From: UBA8919 sp041658185
GTDB taxonomy: Bacteria; Elusimicrobiota; UBA8919
Length of the DNA stretch: 31,688 nt
Direction of reading: 5' to 3'
NCBI GenBank assembly: GCA_041658185.1
Contig: JBBAAR010000018.1
Location: 1-31,688, forward strand
Part shown: positions 1 through 8,670 of the stretch, in pieces
Layout: each line of letters opens with the position of its first letter
Position numbering within the stretch: position 1 is the stretch's first letter
The notes under the pieces: model-generated
Database searches by the model: none
What the model saw: the letters and a program-made list of their open reading frames with translations, nothing else
What the model was told of the DNA's origin: nothing
Made by a program: the position numbers and the translations under genes

Positions 1-748
1 ATTGGTCATCATCACCTACAATACATAAACCATCTTTATTGGCACATATTTTTTCTATAAAATTTTGTTCCAATGGACTCAGGTCTTGGAATTCGTCAAC
101 CAACAAATATTTTGTACGTAAATGAACTTCATCTTTTATTTCTTGAAAGCGGTCAAGTAAATCTATGGTTTTCAATAAAACATCTTCCCAACATAACAAA
201 TTGTAAAAACTTAAGTTAGATTGAAAACTTACTTTAAATTCTTCATATATTTTTTTCTTGTTTTTATCCGTTGTTATGACATCCGGGACTTGCCCCCGAT
301 GCTTTTCTTGTTCATATGCTTTGATATAAAAATATTTTTCAGATCTTTGAATAAAGATTTTTTTATTTCTTAAGTCTTGCGCAGTGTCATTAATCAATAT
401 TCTTTTGGTAAAATTATCTAACGGCTTAAAACAACTATCTAAACCAACTTTACCTATGTTTTTTTTCAAGATGCTCATTGCTAAACCATGCAAAGTATTT
501 GCATATGGGAATTGATCCGCCTTAATTCCTGACTTATGTAATCTTTGTCGCAGTTCGGCCGCCGCAGCATTTGTAAAAGTAATAGTGGAAATATCAGCAT
601 ATGGAATATTTTTGTTTATAAGCAAATATTTTATTTTTTCGATTATACAGAATGTTTTACCTGTCCCTGGTCCTGCAAGAACACGTAAGGGTGAACCAAA
701 ATGTTCAACAATTTTTTTCTGTTCTTCTGATAATATGATATTACTCAT
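1..748 (-). CDS. UvrD/PcrA-like superfamily 1 DNA helicase, N-terminal part (runs off left edge)
   Basis: ATP-dependent 3'-5' DNA helicase of the UvrD/Rep family; 249 codons are visible and the gene continues beyond base 1. Seen: Walker A GPGTGKT at residues 26-32, a Q-motif-like ILSEEQ at the N-terminus, the TFTNAAA motif Ia, DEFQDL (Walker B) and VGDDDQ (motif III) just before the edge. The ATG at 748 is chosen because an in-frame stop lies about 27 bases upstream. It is the last visible gene of the defence operon behind res. Helicases of this type accompany many restriction and abortive systems, but a housekeeping repair role cannot be excluded from a partial protein. The family call is firm; the role is inference. 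Confidence 0.9.
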   Translation of the reverse strand, partial: MSNIILSEEQKKIVEHFGSPLRVLAGPGTGKTFCIIEKIKYLLINKNIPYADISTITFTNAAAAELRQRLHKSGIKADQFPYANTLHGLAMSILKKNIGKVGLDSCFKPLDNFTKRILINDTAQDLRNKKIFIQRSEKYFYIKAYEQEKHRGQVPDVITTDKNKKKIYEEFKVSFQSNLSFYNLLCWEDVLLKTIDLLDRFQEIKDEVHLRTKYLLVDEFQDLSPLEQNFIEKICANKDGLCIVGDDDQ

Positions 749-774
749 TTTTTCTATCCAATCAATTCTCTCAT

Positions 775-924
775 TTATTTAGGGACAGATTTTTCAACAA
801 TTTTAATTTCTTCTTCAGTTAAGTCGTATAATTTATAAACCATTTGGTCAATTTGTTTTTCGTATTCTTTACTTAAAAAAAATTACAAGTGTCCAAATTT
901 TTCCCATTTTTCCACTTTCACTCC
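775..924 (-). pseudogene. C-terminal remnant of an N6-adenine methylase / type IIG restriction enzyme
   Basis: Reading leftward from about 872 one frame encodes KEYEKQIDQMVYKLYDLTEE and continues EIKIVEKSVPK to a stop at 775-777. The pattern QIDxxVYxLYxLTEEEIxIVE is the familiar extreme C-terminus of Eco57I/TaqI-like N6-adenine methylases and type IIG enzymes. No start codon or upstream domains exist in this frame. A run of eight T (plus strand) near 875-882 separates it from a short stretch with a GTG (913-915) and a GGAG site (921-924) that stops after ten codons. I read this as the leftover tail of a deleted second R-M gene lying between res and the helicase. Confidence 0.5.
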
Positions 925-992
925 TTTTTTTTCAACATTTACAATCTCTTATATCTTTCTTATCACTTGAAACTCTGGCTAAAATTATGCTT

Positions 993-3623
993 TCATATTT
1001 TTATTGCTTTTAGTTTTTTATGAAACTCTGGCTCATACCCATAATTGGTTTTGTTTATGATTTCAGTAAAAAAGTCATTATAATCTTCAGGGCTTATGAC
1101 ATAGCCAAAATATTTTTTCTTGTCTTTTAAAACCTTGTTTAATTCTTCTAAATAACCATTAAGCCCTTCTAATTTCAGCTTATTTTTAACAGTAATATCG
1201 TCCTTGCTTTTTATTTCAACAAGCAAATAAATACCATCTTTCATTTTAATTATAAAATCAGGATTGAATTCTATTTTGTATTCGTCTTTACCACAATCAA
1301 TATAATAAAATCCTCTTGATTTTGATTTTATCCAAGTTTCAATATTTTTAGTGTTATTAAATATCCTTTCAATAAATTTTTCCTCTGGCTCGCTTTCAGG
1401 GAGCAATAAATTTAAGGGGTTTTTATATTTACTTTTTTCAATATTTTTAAATCTTTCTAAAACATCTTCTTTGGCTAATTCCCTTAATAATTTTTCTTTT
1501 TTGGCGGTTATTTCCTTGCCTTTGGCGTTTAACTTATATTGATAATTTATCAAATCGTCTAAATACTCCCATTTTTCAATGTCAAAAATTTCTTTAGAGT
1601 AAAACACTTTTTCATAATTATCTAAAAAGGTTTTTATGCCTACATAAGAAATGCCGAAATCTTTGGTGTTTTTTTGTTTTAACTCATACTGCTTTATTTC
1701 TTCTTTAGCTTCATCAGAAATACCCCAATCAATACTGCTAAATTCTTCTTCAATTTTTCTATAATTGTAAATTGATATTTTTTCATTTACTTTTGATTTT
1801 TTAATTAAGGGACTATTAAAAACGTAACTAACTAATTCTTCTGCATTTTTAAATTTATCCGTAAAATCCTTATCAAACTTAATGCCTTGATTATACCAAT
1901 TGGACAAATATTTCTTAGAGTAATAACTTACTTCAAGATTAGCCTGTAAGAAGCCTTCTTCTTTATCTCTTAATGTTTTTGTTCCTATTTCAACATCCAA
2001 ATCTTTTATCTGTTCTTTGAAGTTTTCAATCGCTTTATCCAAAGTCTTTTTCATTGATACTTTTGTACCCTTTCGCTTTCCCCTTTTTTCCTGTGCTTTT
2101 TCAAAATCTTCATTGAAGTCGTTAAACTTTTCTTCCAAAAAATCAACATCAAAATTGAACTCTTTGGTCGGCTTCACTTCAAAGCGGACAGTGGTATCAA
2201 CTACATCATTGACTAATAAGTTTATATTCTCAACGCCCCATCTTCTATGATTTAAAACAATGACTTCTTGATATTTATCATCTAAATCGGGAACTCGTCT
2301 TAAACCTCTGCCTACTACTTGAGAGATTAGCAATTTTGAATTGAATGCTTTTTCTTGATGGGGAACTATTAAAAATACATTTTTGCAATCCCATCCTTCC
2401 GAAAGCATACTAACAGAAATTATCCATTCTACTTTATTTGCCTTGCTTCCTTCATAAATATCAACATTATCAAACAATTCTTCATTTTTAAGATGTTCCT
2501 GGTCGGAGGTGTAGCAAATCACTTTTTCATCAATATTTGTTTCTTTTTTATCTCTTAAAATTCTCTTAAAATCTTCTTCAACATTTTTAGCTTCGGCAAT
2601 GTCGGCGGTAATGATAATGCCAATCGGTTTTTTCTTTATCCCATTTTTTTTAAATTCATTTTTTATTTTGCTAAAATGCTCTATGGCTAATAAAAATTGC
2701 TGTTTTTCCGCTTGGATTTCAGATATTGTTTCATCGCCTTCAGGCAAGTATTTAATATCTTTAACAACCTTATTTTTAATTGCTTCCATCAAGCCATATC
2801 GGTAAATAACATTGTGTAAATAAGTATTTTGGGCTTCAAAAGGGGTAGCAGTAAAATTGATAATGTTTTTAATGTTATAATCAGGACTAAATAAAAACTC
2901 TTTCCATTTTTTAATATCTTGGTATTCTTGGCTTCTCGGACTGCTTCCTTGATTAAAGTTATAAATATGGTGAGCCTCATCGTTTATTACCAATACATCC
3001 TTGCCCTTGCCGTTTCCAAAACTTTCCTCTTTTGACAAAACAGCATTTTCGGTTTCGTAAAACTTATGGATATTGTCAATTGCCAGACAATTTTCGCTCA
3101 AAGCGTCCTCGTGTAAGGACACAGGGTTTGGCAGTTTTAAATTTTGTATTGATTTTATTTTGTCAAAAATTTCTTCAAATTTTCGGTTTAATTGTTTCTT
3201 AATTGTTTTGGAAGGAGTGATAATTTGAATACGATTTATTTCTGGTAGTTCGTTTAATAAAATGATTGCAATCACGAACATTACATAGCTTTTGCCTGAG
3301 CCAGTCGGTAGGTCAATAGTGGCGATTCTTTTTTCCAAATCATCAAATTTATCTTTGAAATCCTTGCCGTATAGTTCCTTGTAATACTCTTTTAAGTCGC
3401 CATTATCGGCTAAATTTTCGCTTAAAAGTTCGTCGAAACTCCCGTACTCCAAAAAGTAGCTTAAAAGTTCTTCTATGGCTTGTTTTTGGAAGAAAAACTG
3501 GTTTGTGTCCTTATCGTCGCCTTTACCGCATACAACATCAATCAGTTCTTGATATTTTTCAAGAATTTCCGCTTTTACTCGTTTTTTCGGTCTTAATATT
3601 AACTTATCTGTTTTTAATTCCAT
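993..3623 (-). CDS. res: Type III restriction endonuclease, Res subunit
   Basis: ATP-dependent cleavage subunit of a type III restriction-modification system; it works in complex with the Mod protein encoded just upstream. Seen in 876 aa: Walker A TGSGKS (107-112), DEAHH (215-219), TATPFE (258-263), SEGWDCKN and QVVGRGLRR (motifs V and VI, about 410-445), then a C-terminal PD-(D/E)XK nuclease with PDF (D789) and EIK (E803, K805). All helicase and nuclease residues look intact, so the enzyme is probably active. The ATG at 3623 lies five bases after the mod stop, consistent with translational coupling. The length is typical of shorter Res subunits. Confidence 0.95.
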   Translation of the reverse strand: MELKTDKLILRPKKRVKAEILEKYQELIDVVCGKGDDKDTNQFFFQKQAIEELLSYFLEYGSFDELLSENLADNGDLKEYYKELYGKDFKDKFDDLEKRIATIDLPTGSGKSYVMFVIAIILLNELPEINRIQIITPSKTIKKQLNRKFEEIFDKIKSIQNLKLPNPVSLHEDALSENCLAIDNIHKFYETENAVLSKEESFGNGKGKDVLVINDEAHHIYNFNQGSSPRSQEYQDIKKWKEFLFSPDYNIKNIINFTATPFEAQNTYLHNVIYRYGLMEAIKNKVVKDIKYLPEGDETISEIQAEKQQFLLAIEHFSKIKNEFKKNGIKKKPIGIIITADIAEAKNVEEDFKRILRDKKETNIDEKVICYTSDQEHLKNEELFDNVDIYEGSKANKVEWIISVSMLSEGWDCKNVFLIVPHQEKAFNSKLLISQVVGRGLRRVPDLDDKYQEVIVLNHRRWGVENINLLVNDVVDTTVRFEVKPTKEFNFDVDFLEEKFNDFNEDFEKAQEKRGKRKGTKVSMKKTLDKAIENFKEQIKDLDVEIGTKTLRDKEEGFLQANLEVSYYSKKYLSNWYNQGIKFDKDFTDKFKNAEELVSYVFNSPLIKKSKVNEKISIYNYRKIEEEFSSIDWGISDEAKEEIKQYELKQKNTKDFGISYVGIKTFLDNYEKVFYSKEIFDIEKWEYLDDLINYQYKLNAKGKEITAKKEKLLRELAKEDVLERFKNIEKSKYKNPLNLLLPESEPEEKFIERIFNNTKNIETWIKSKSRGFYYIDCGKDEYKIEFNPDFIIKMKDGIYLLVEIKSKDDITVKNKLKLEGLNGYLEELNKVLKDKKKYFGYVISPEDYNDFFTEIINKTNYGYEPEFHKKLKAIKI

Positions 3624-3628
3624 GGAGT

Positions 3629-5602
3629 TTAAATCGTAAATTGCTTAAATAATTCGTTGCCAAAATCGTCCATATAAATTACCGCTATTTCGTTGCCTAA
3701 CCCATCTTTGCTAATAATGATTTTTTTTGTTTTTATAAAGCCTTCAATTTTTATTTCATTGCCTTCCTCGTCTTCTTCGGTGTCATCTTCAGCAAAAAAA
3801 GTTTGCGATACTTTAAAAGATTTTTGATTATAATCTTTATCAACTAAAATCATGGATAAGTTTTCGATTCCGTTCTTTTCGCCGATTTTTACACTGTCAA
3901 TTTTTATTTCAATTCCTTCTTTGGTCTTTTTAGTTTTTTCTTCAATCTCTATTTCAAAAGTATTCACAAAATCAAAACCAGCGATATTAGAAAACTTGGT
4001 TTCAATATCGGACTTCTTTTTTACTTGGCTTATTTTGTTTATTTTTTTCAATGCCTCTTGGTCTATTTCGGGAGCTTTTTCATCGGTTTTGTTTTTAAGA
4101 TTGCCTCGATTAACTTTCAAGATAACATTGTTTCTTAAATGCTTTATAATCTGTGAGCTATCCCGATTTTCAATGACAAACTGCACAATTAAAGAGTAGG
4201 GGATTTTATGGATATAAAACTGGGTATTTTTGATTTTCAGGTAGTTGGTATATAACTTGTCTTGGTTTTGGGAGATTATAATATAAACTCTTTTTAGCTT
4301 TCCGCTTAACTTCTTTTCTAAATTTTCTAAGTCCTGTCTTGTTATCTTGCCTTTATTAGAAAACACATAAACATAATTATTGCCGTATTTTCCGCTAAAT
4401 TCTACGCCGTTTATTTTTTCAGTTTTATTTTTATCAACTTGAAATAAATCGCAAGCAAATGATTTGTATAATTCATCATCAATATCAACCTGCTTATCTA
4501 AATCTCTTATTTCATAAACCCCACTATTCATTACAATAAAAGATTTATGGTTTTTAATATCAAGCATTCTTTTTTGGGTGGTGTAGATTGCCAACTTTCC
4601 AGCATCAATTCCAATCCAACGGCGGTTTAATTTTTCTGCTACCGCACAAGTCGTTCCGCTTCCAGCAAAAGCGTCTAAAATTATGTCCTCTTCCTTATCG
4701 CTTACTGTTTTTATTATTTTTAATAATAATTCTTCTGGCTTTCTTGTAGGGTATTCAATATCGTGCTCTTTACTCATTGAATTAACCTTAATATTCCAGA
4801 CGTCTGAAGGAATTTTTCCTTCAGGCATTGGTTTGCCTTTTTGTCCACCTTTTGTATATCGCCATTCTGTCATTTTACTTTCATATGGAACTAACACTTG
4901 TTTAAGCTTGAAATCGTAATCTTTTGTTTTACTATACCAAAAGATGTTATTGTGTTTGTGTCCATATTCAGTTTTCGGTCTTGCTCCGTAATCAAAATGC
5001 CAAATAATATCGTTTCTGAAATTTGCTTCGGTAAATATTTCATCCAAAATTATTTTTATATAATGACTTTTTTTGTCATCTAAATTTACAAAAATACTCC
5101 CTTCTTTTGATAAGAGTTCTTTCATTAACAAAAGCCGTTCCCTTAAAAACTCAATAAATTCAGCTCCCTCTAATTTATCTCTATAAGCTTTTGTTTCGCC
5201 TTTCACAAAATCACTCTTAGTCGCAAAGGGAGGATCAATATAAATTAGTTTGATTTGTTCCTTATAGCCGTTATCAAGCAAGTATTTTAATGCCTGTAAA
5301 TTATCGCCGTAAATCAATTTGTTATGCCAGTTTTTTTCGCCTTCAATCTCGCTCTTTTCTTTACTCTCGCCGAATTTTCTAATCTCTTGAAAAGGGGCTG
5401 AAATAGTTTTATCAATAATTGTTCTTTTATCTTTTTTGCCGTCATAAAGTAGCTGGACTGTTTTATTTACTCCCAATGCTTTATTTAAGTCAAAAACATC
5501 AGGGTCAAACCTAAAATCTGTTGGCAGTTTCCCATATTTTTCAATAACTTTCATTATTTCTTGTCTAATCAGTTCTTCATCTAAAGTAATTTGTTTAGCC
5601 AT
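3629..5602 (-). CDS. mod: Type III DNA modification methyltransferase, Mod subunit (beta-class N6-adenine)
   Basis: Sequence-specific adenine-N6 methyltransferase that protects host DNA and gives the Res subunit its recognition sequence. Seen in 657 aa: catalytic motif IV as IYIDPPF (DPPF at 123-126), a variable central target-recognition stretch (about 195-300) and the AdoMet-binding motif I DAFAGSGTT (310-318). The order IV, TRD, I defines the beta class of type III Mod proteins. The phenylalanine in DPPF replaces the more common DPPY/W. The C-terminal 300 residues are less conserved and end in an acidic, lysine-rich tail. It is followed immediately by res and preceded by the TIR-like gene after an 83-base gap. 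No homopolymer or tandem repeat suggesting phase variation was seen inside the gene. Confidence 0.95.
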   Translation of the reverse strand: MAKQITLDEELIRQEIMKVIEKYGKLPTDFRFDPDVFDLNKALGVNKTVQLLYDGKKDKRTIIDKTISAPFQEIRKFGESKEKSEIEGEKNWHNKLIYGDNLQALKYLLDNGYKEQIKLIYIDPPFATKSDFVKGETKAYRDKLEGAEFIEFLRERLLLMKELLSKEGSIFVNLDDKKSHYIKIILDEIFTEANFRNDIIWHFDYGARPKTEYGHKHNNIFWYSKTKDYDFKLKQVLVPYESKMTEWRYTKGGQKGKPMPEGKIPSDVWNIKVNSMSKEHDIEYPTRKPEELLLKIIKTVSDKEEDIILDAFAGSGTTCAVAEKLNRRWIGIDAGKLAIYTTQKRMLDIKNHKSFIVMNSGVYEIRDLDKQVDIDDELYKSFACDLFQVDKNKTEKINGVEFSGKYGNNYVYVFSNKGKITRQDLENLEKKLSGKLKRVYIIISQNQDKLYTNYLKIKNTQFYIHKIPYSLIVQFVIENRDSSQIIKHLRNNVILKVNRGNLKNKTDEKAPEIDQEALKKINKISQVKKKSDIETKFSNIAGFDFVNTFEIEIEEKTKKTKEGIEIKIDSVKIGEKNGIENLSMILVDKDYNQKSFKVSQTFFAEDDTEEDEEGNEIKIEGFIKTKKIIISKDGLGNEIAVIYMDDFGNELFKQFTI

Positions 5603-5685
5603 TTTTACCCTCTAAAACTCAATCTGCTCATAAAAAAGTGAATATCATATTTTACTACTATTAGCATGTTGCAGGCTGTGACAAA

Positions 5686-6441
5686 TCAAAAAGGCACTTC
5701 ATCTTCTTTTTTTCGTTTGAGTGTGAGTTTCTCTTGATTCTTGAAAAGCCAATCCGCGCCTTTATCTGTAACTCTGTAGACCGCATATTTCTCGCCGGAG
5801 TCTGAAACGACTCTGGAAATGAGCAATTCTTTCAGTAAGAGACTCCTCATACTGAGACTTGCAGCGATATCGGTGAATCCTGCCTTATTCATATCATTTT
5901 TGATTTGATAAGCATTAACATCGTCCTCAGGAGCAAACTGGTTTTGCATTACCGTAACAAGTGCAACCATTTCGTGAGGTGATAGTCCCTCAGTGCCAGC
6001 AAGAGGAGCGGAAGACGAAAGTTTTGCAATTTGCTTTTCTTTCTTCAGGAGTGCTTTGATTCTTGCCGTTATTGCGTCAGCGAGAGTTGTGAAATCGCTC
6101 GGCGATTCGGTTGTATATTTGATAATGTTTCTATGCTGAACATCAAAGGGGAATCTTGTTTTCCTCTCTTTGGAGCACACAAGGACAACTTCCTTTTGCA
6201 CTGCTATTGCGAAACCTAGCTCGAACCAAACATTTGGATTATCGGTCGTTATTTCTGCGAGACAAATGTCTGCGTTTTGAATGCCCTTCTCTATATCTAT
6301 AATAGGGATACTTGCAGCAGGGTCTCTGTCAACTCGGTATGGCTCAAGTCCTGCTTTTTTGATTGCTGGGATAAAGACATCGTCATATCTTTTATCAAAT
6401 GTCCCTCCATCAAACGGTTGAATGACAAAACACTTGCCCAT
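5686..6441 (-). CDS. TIR / nucleoside-deoxyribosyltransferase-like protein with C-terminal winged helix
   Basis: Two-part protein of 251 aa. Residues 1-135 have the pattern CFVIQPF, then RYDDVF, IPIIDIEKGIQNADICLAEI and NPNVWFELGFAIA. This is the signature of the TIR-like / nucleoside 2-deoxyribosyltransferase-like fold, with Glu74 in NVWFELG at the place of the catalytic glutamate of NAD-cleaving TIR domains. Residues about 150-245 look like a winged-helix domain ending in a beta-wing (YAVYRVTDKGADWLF). The start has a strong AAGGAGG site eight bases upstream and a consensus promoter behind it. As first gene before mod and res it may be an NAD-depleting or nucleotide-sensing defence component; this function is inferred. 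It could instead be a nucleotide-hydrolysing enzyme with a regulatory domain. Confidence 0.75.
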   Translation of the reverse strand: MGKCFVIQPFDGGTFDKRYDDVFIPAIKKAGLEPYRVDRDPAASIPIIDIEKGIQNADICLAEITTDNPNVWFELGFAIAVQKEVVLVCSKERKTRFPFDVQHRNIIKYTTESPSDFTTLADAITARIKALLKKEKQIAKLSSSAPLAGTEGLSPHEMVALVTVMQNQFAPEDDVNAYQIKNDMNKAGFTDIAASLSMRSLLLKELLISRVVSDSGEKYAVYRVTDKGADWLFKNQEKLTLKRKKEDEVPF

Positions 6442-6476
6442 TTGCGAGCCTCCTTCACTTTTTATCCTATTTTTAA

Positions 6477-6505
6477 ATTATAGTATACAAAATAGAATTT
6501 GTCAA
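6477..6505 (-). promoter_or_regulatory. Consensus sigma70-type promoter of the defence operon
   Basis: Read on the minus strand: a perfect -35 TTGACA (6500-6505), exactly 17 bases of spacer and a perfect -10 TATAAT (6477-6482). The start codon of the TIR-like gene follows 36 bases downstream with an AAGGAGG ribosome site between. This is the best promoter in the window and suggests constitutive expression of TIR-like, mod, res and possibly the helicase. Confidence 0.85.
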
Positions 6506-6529
6506 ACGTTTTCTGTATTTGGTGGATTT

Positions 6530-6742
6530 TCAGAATAGAGCATTTTTCTGTATTTTCACCCCAAGCATTTCTTTCAGCGTAACCGCATTCTTCACCGACT
6601 GCCCGTTAGTGCAGTTATTAAAAAACAGGTATGTCTTTTTGTTGGCTTTCTTGTCCATCTCTTTTATGTGCGGAACAAACTCTTTAAGTTCTTTATTAGA
6701 ATACAAATAATTATGCGTTACGAAACGATTCGCCGGCGGTTT
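6530..6742 (-). pseudogene. DUF72 family protein, C-terminal remnant
   Basis: An open frame without a start codon encodes NYLYSNKELKEF, then TYLFFNNCTNGQSVKNAV and TLKEML before a stop at 6530-6532. This is the typical C-terminus of DUF72 (YecE-like, TIM-barrel) proteins, where YLYSxEEL and FFNNxxxGQAVKNAxxLKEML recur. The frame is closed upstream by a stop at 6743-6745, and the N-terminal 200 or so residues of the family are missing. The remnant overlaps the last bases of the 163-aa gene at 6718. I read it as a chromosomal gene cut by the arrival or deletion of neighbouring accessory DNA. Confidence 0.7.
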
Positions 6743-7209
6743 TTAATGTTGAATTTTATTCCTATTTTTTTATAATATTGCCCAACATTTTCCATTCTCC
6801 ATTTTTCTTTTAGTTCTTCATAGTCAATGAGTTCTATATCATTACTGTATTTTAAATAACTGCTTAATGGCACGAATATATAAGCACTGCTCTGATGAAT
6901 TTTTTCTTTTCCTTTGATTCCTGTTGTAATTCGAGCATTATAATCCAATGCTTCCCTAAAATCATCCGATACTAACTCCTGCATTTTCTCCTCAAGTATT
7001 CTCAGATTTGCCGGAGCTTTCTTATGAACACGTACACCATGGCAAAATGCAAAAAGCCGATATACCCGACGCTCATTTTTACCGGTTCCAGAATGCCACC
7101 TTGTATCGATTCCCATATCTTTGTACGTGCCGTTAATATGAACAAAAGGTTCCAATGTCCGTAAATATTTTTTTTCGGAACTACTTAAGTCTTTCCTTTT
7201 TTTTAACAT
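6718..7209 (-). CDS. Hypothetical protein, 163 aa
   Basis: Not recognised. The protein is basic and soluble (no membrane segment, no signal peptide) and contains a conserved-looking central stretch DTRWHSGTGKNERRVYRLFA. It has a strong ribosome site, GGAGGAG, six bases before the ATG. Its last codons (NRRRIVS) overlap, in another frame, the start of the DUF72 remnant, so this gene appears to sit at a junction. It is the left-most gene of the single-orientation accessory array. No function is proposed. Confidence 0.7.
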   Translation of the reverse strand: MLKKRKDLSSSEKKYLRTLEPFVHINGTYKDMGIDTRWHSGTGKNERRVYRLFAFCHGVRVHKKAPANLRILEEKMQELVSDDFREALDYNARITTGIKGKEKIHQSSAYIFVPLSSYLKYSNDIELIDYEELKEKWRMENVGQYYKKIGIKFNIKNRRRIVS

Positions 7210-7290
7210 TATTTCTCCTCCTTTTTTATATTTTTAAGACCTACACAAAGACCTAAATCTTAAATCACTCCCTACCCTACTTTGAGCCTG

Positions 7291-7668
7291 TTAAAAGTTT
7301 GAATACTCGTCGGAAACTGCTGAATCCGGTTTTGGTCGAACAGCTGCCACAAAAACTGATTCATGCTGGATACACTTGTTGCGAATTATGTATGGAGTCG
7401 CATCCCTGCTACGCATGAGTCTACGCACTTGCGAACGTGCGGTCGTTTTGCCTTGACGCGAGGTGGACGAACCGTGTGTGAAAATAACGTAGCGTAAACC
7501 TTTCTGATACGCATCCTTGAGAAATTCAAGGATGTCAGTATATACCTGAGCCATCGCTTCCCAGTAGGGAATATCTCTCCGGCCGAACTCCGAATAGTGG
7601 AGATCAAGCTCGGTGGAATCCTTCAGTTTGCGGTATTTTATCCAATCGCCAGTTCCTTCCTTGAACAT
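7291..7668 (-). CDS. Smr-like domain protein
   Basis: 125-aa protein whose core reads LDLHYSEFG, then a long helix (TDILEFLKDAYQKGLRYV), IFTHGSSTSRQGKTTARSQV and RRLM. This resembles the Smr domain of MutS2-like nicking nucleases, with its LDLHG motif, HG(K)G loop and following VR helix. The expected LDLHG is LDLHY here and the HGxG loop is HGSS, so it is at best a diverged member and may not be a nuclease. An SD-like GGAGG lies just before the ATG at 7668. Its base composition is visibly more GC-rich than its neighbours, suggesting separate acquisition. The fold call is tentative. Confidence 0.5.
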   Translation of the reverse strand: MFKEGTGDWIKYRKLKDSTELDLHYSEFGRRDIPYWEAMAQVYTDILEFLKDAYQKGLRYVIFTHGSSTSRQGKTTARSQVRRLMRSRDATPYIIRNKCIQHESVFVAAVRPKPDSAVSDEYSNF

Positions 7669-7747
7669 GCCCCTCCTACCATAATAACTGCTGTTACTAC
7701 ATCAATTTTTCACGTGTAGAGCAAATCGCTTCACCAAGTGAAATAGC

Positions 7748-7890
7748 GACAAATATTTTTGTCTTTGATTACTCCAGTTTCTAAAGATACTCTGGCAAAT
7801 TGATTTTAAAAAGATAACTGTTAAATTTGTATCAAAACTGGAGAAATCAAATTTACAACACTAAAACCAGAACCATCCCGGTTATATTTA
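7748..7890. repeat. Array palindrome copy R1
   Basis: A small hairpin (GACAAATATTTTTGTC, 7748-7763) is followed by an imperfect long palindrome: outer arms GATTACTCCAGTTT (7767-7780) and AACTGGAGAAATC (7836-7848), and an inner pair CAAATT/AATTTG separated by bulges. A degenerate ACCATCCCGG tail follows. This is the clearest two-stem copy of the interspersed family found between array genes. It fills most of the gap between the Smr-like gene and the next upstream gene, overlapping the last codon of the latter. Confidence 0.7.
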
Positions 7891-8667
7891 TCTTACATCT
7901 CTAAAACAACCCTTTCTAACTGTTATAAAATTGATTACAATCTCATAAATTGCATCGTTAACATTTTCTATAACCTTTTGGAATGTTTTCGATAACATTT
8001 CATGGTTTTTACCCACAATATTTTTAAAACATCCCTCAACTGCAGCATCGGCAAAATAAAATCTTCTTTTTGATAAACTGTTACCTAAAGAGATATAAGA
8101 TTCTTCCGCTTTTCCATTTTCACTTTTAAAAAAGGTTTTATAGCCGTTCATGATTTCTTTAGGAGCAAAATGGTAACCTAAATTATTACGAATTCTCATA
8201 AATATTTCTTTTAATAATTTACTTTCTTCATCTAACGACTTATTGTCTGAATTAACTTCGTTAGAAATATCAATTATTGATTGCCAACATGTTTTTACTT
8301 CTTTTCCTAATTTTCGCTCTGTTTCAATAAACATTTCATGTTTAATGCTTTCTATATTTTCACAAATAATTTTAAATAATTCTCGCATTAAAGAATAATA
8401 TAATCTTTCAAGATGCCATACTAAACCACCATAATGACCATTATAAGAATTTTTTTCAACAGGTTCCTTTGGTTTTACAGATATTAAATTCTTAGATAGC
8501 CATACTAAATCTTTAAAATCATTATATAGTAAAGCTAACGAGAGCATAAAATTACATACCTCTTGCTCTTGCTTATCATTAGATATAAATATATTTGGGT
8601 TGATTTCAGAGATTTTTAAATTTCTAAATTCGTAAAGTATATCGTTAGTTTCCATTATTTTATCCAT
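7888..8667 (-). CDS. Hypothetical helical protein with RNxxxxH motif (HEPN-like?)
   Basis: 259-aa, almost entirely helical, soluble protein; not recognised with confidence. Residues 160-166 read RNNLGYH within a predicted helix, matching the R-N-x4-H active-site motif of HEPN ribonucleases; a second stretch (NGHYGGLVWHLERLY, about 76-90) is rich in histidine and aromatic residues. A HEPN-type RNase or toxin would fit an accessory array, but one short motif is weak evidence. The start region overlaps the left arm of the adjacent array repeat, and no clear ribosome site precedes the ATG at 8667 or the internal ATG at 8655. The gene is AT-rich like most of the array. Confidence 0.6.
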   Translation of the reverse strand: MDKIMETNDILYEFRNLKISEINPNIFISNDKQEQEVCNFMLSLALLYNDFKDLVWLSKNLISVKPKEPVEKNSYNGHYGGLVWHLERLYYSLMRELFKIICENIESIKHEMFIETERKLGKEVKTCWQSIIDISNEVNSDNKSLDEESKLLKEIFMRIRNNLGYHFAPKEIMNGYKTFFKSENGKAEESYISLGNSLSKRRFYFADAAVEGCFKNIVGKNHEMLSKTFQKVIENVNDAIYEIVINFITVRKGCFRDVR

Positions 8668-8670
8668 ATT

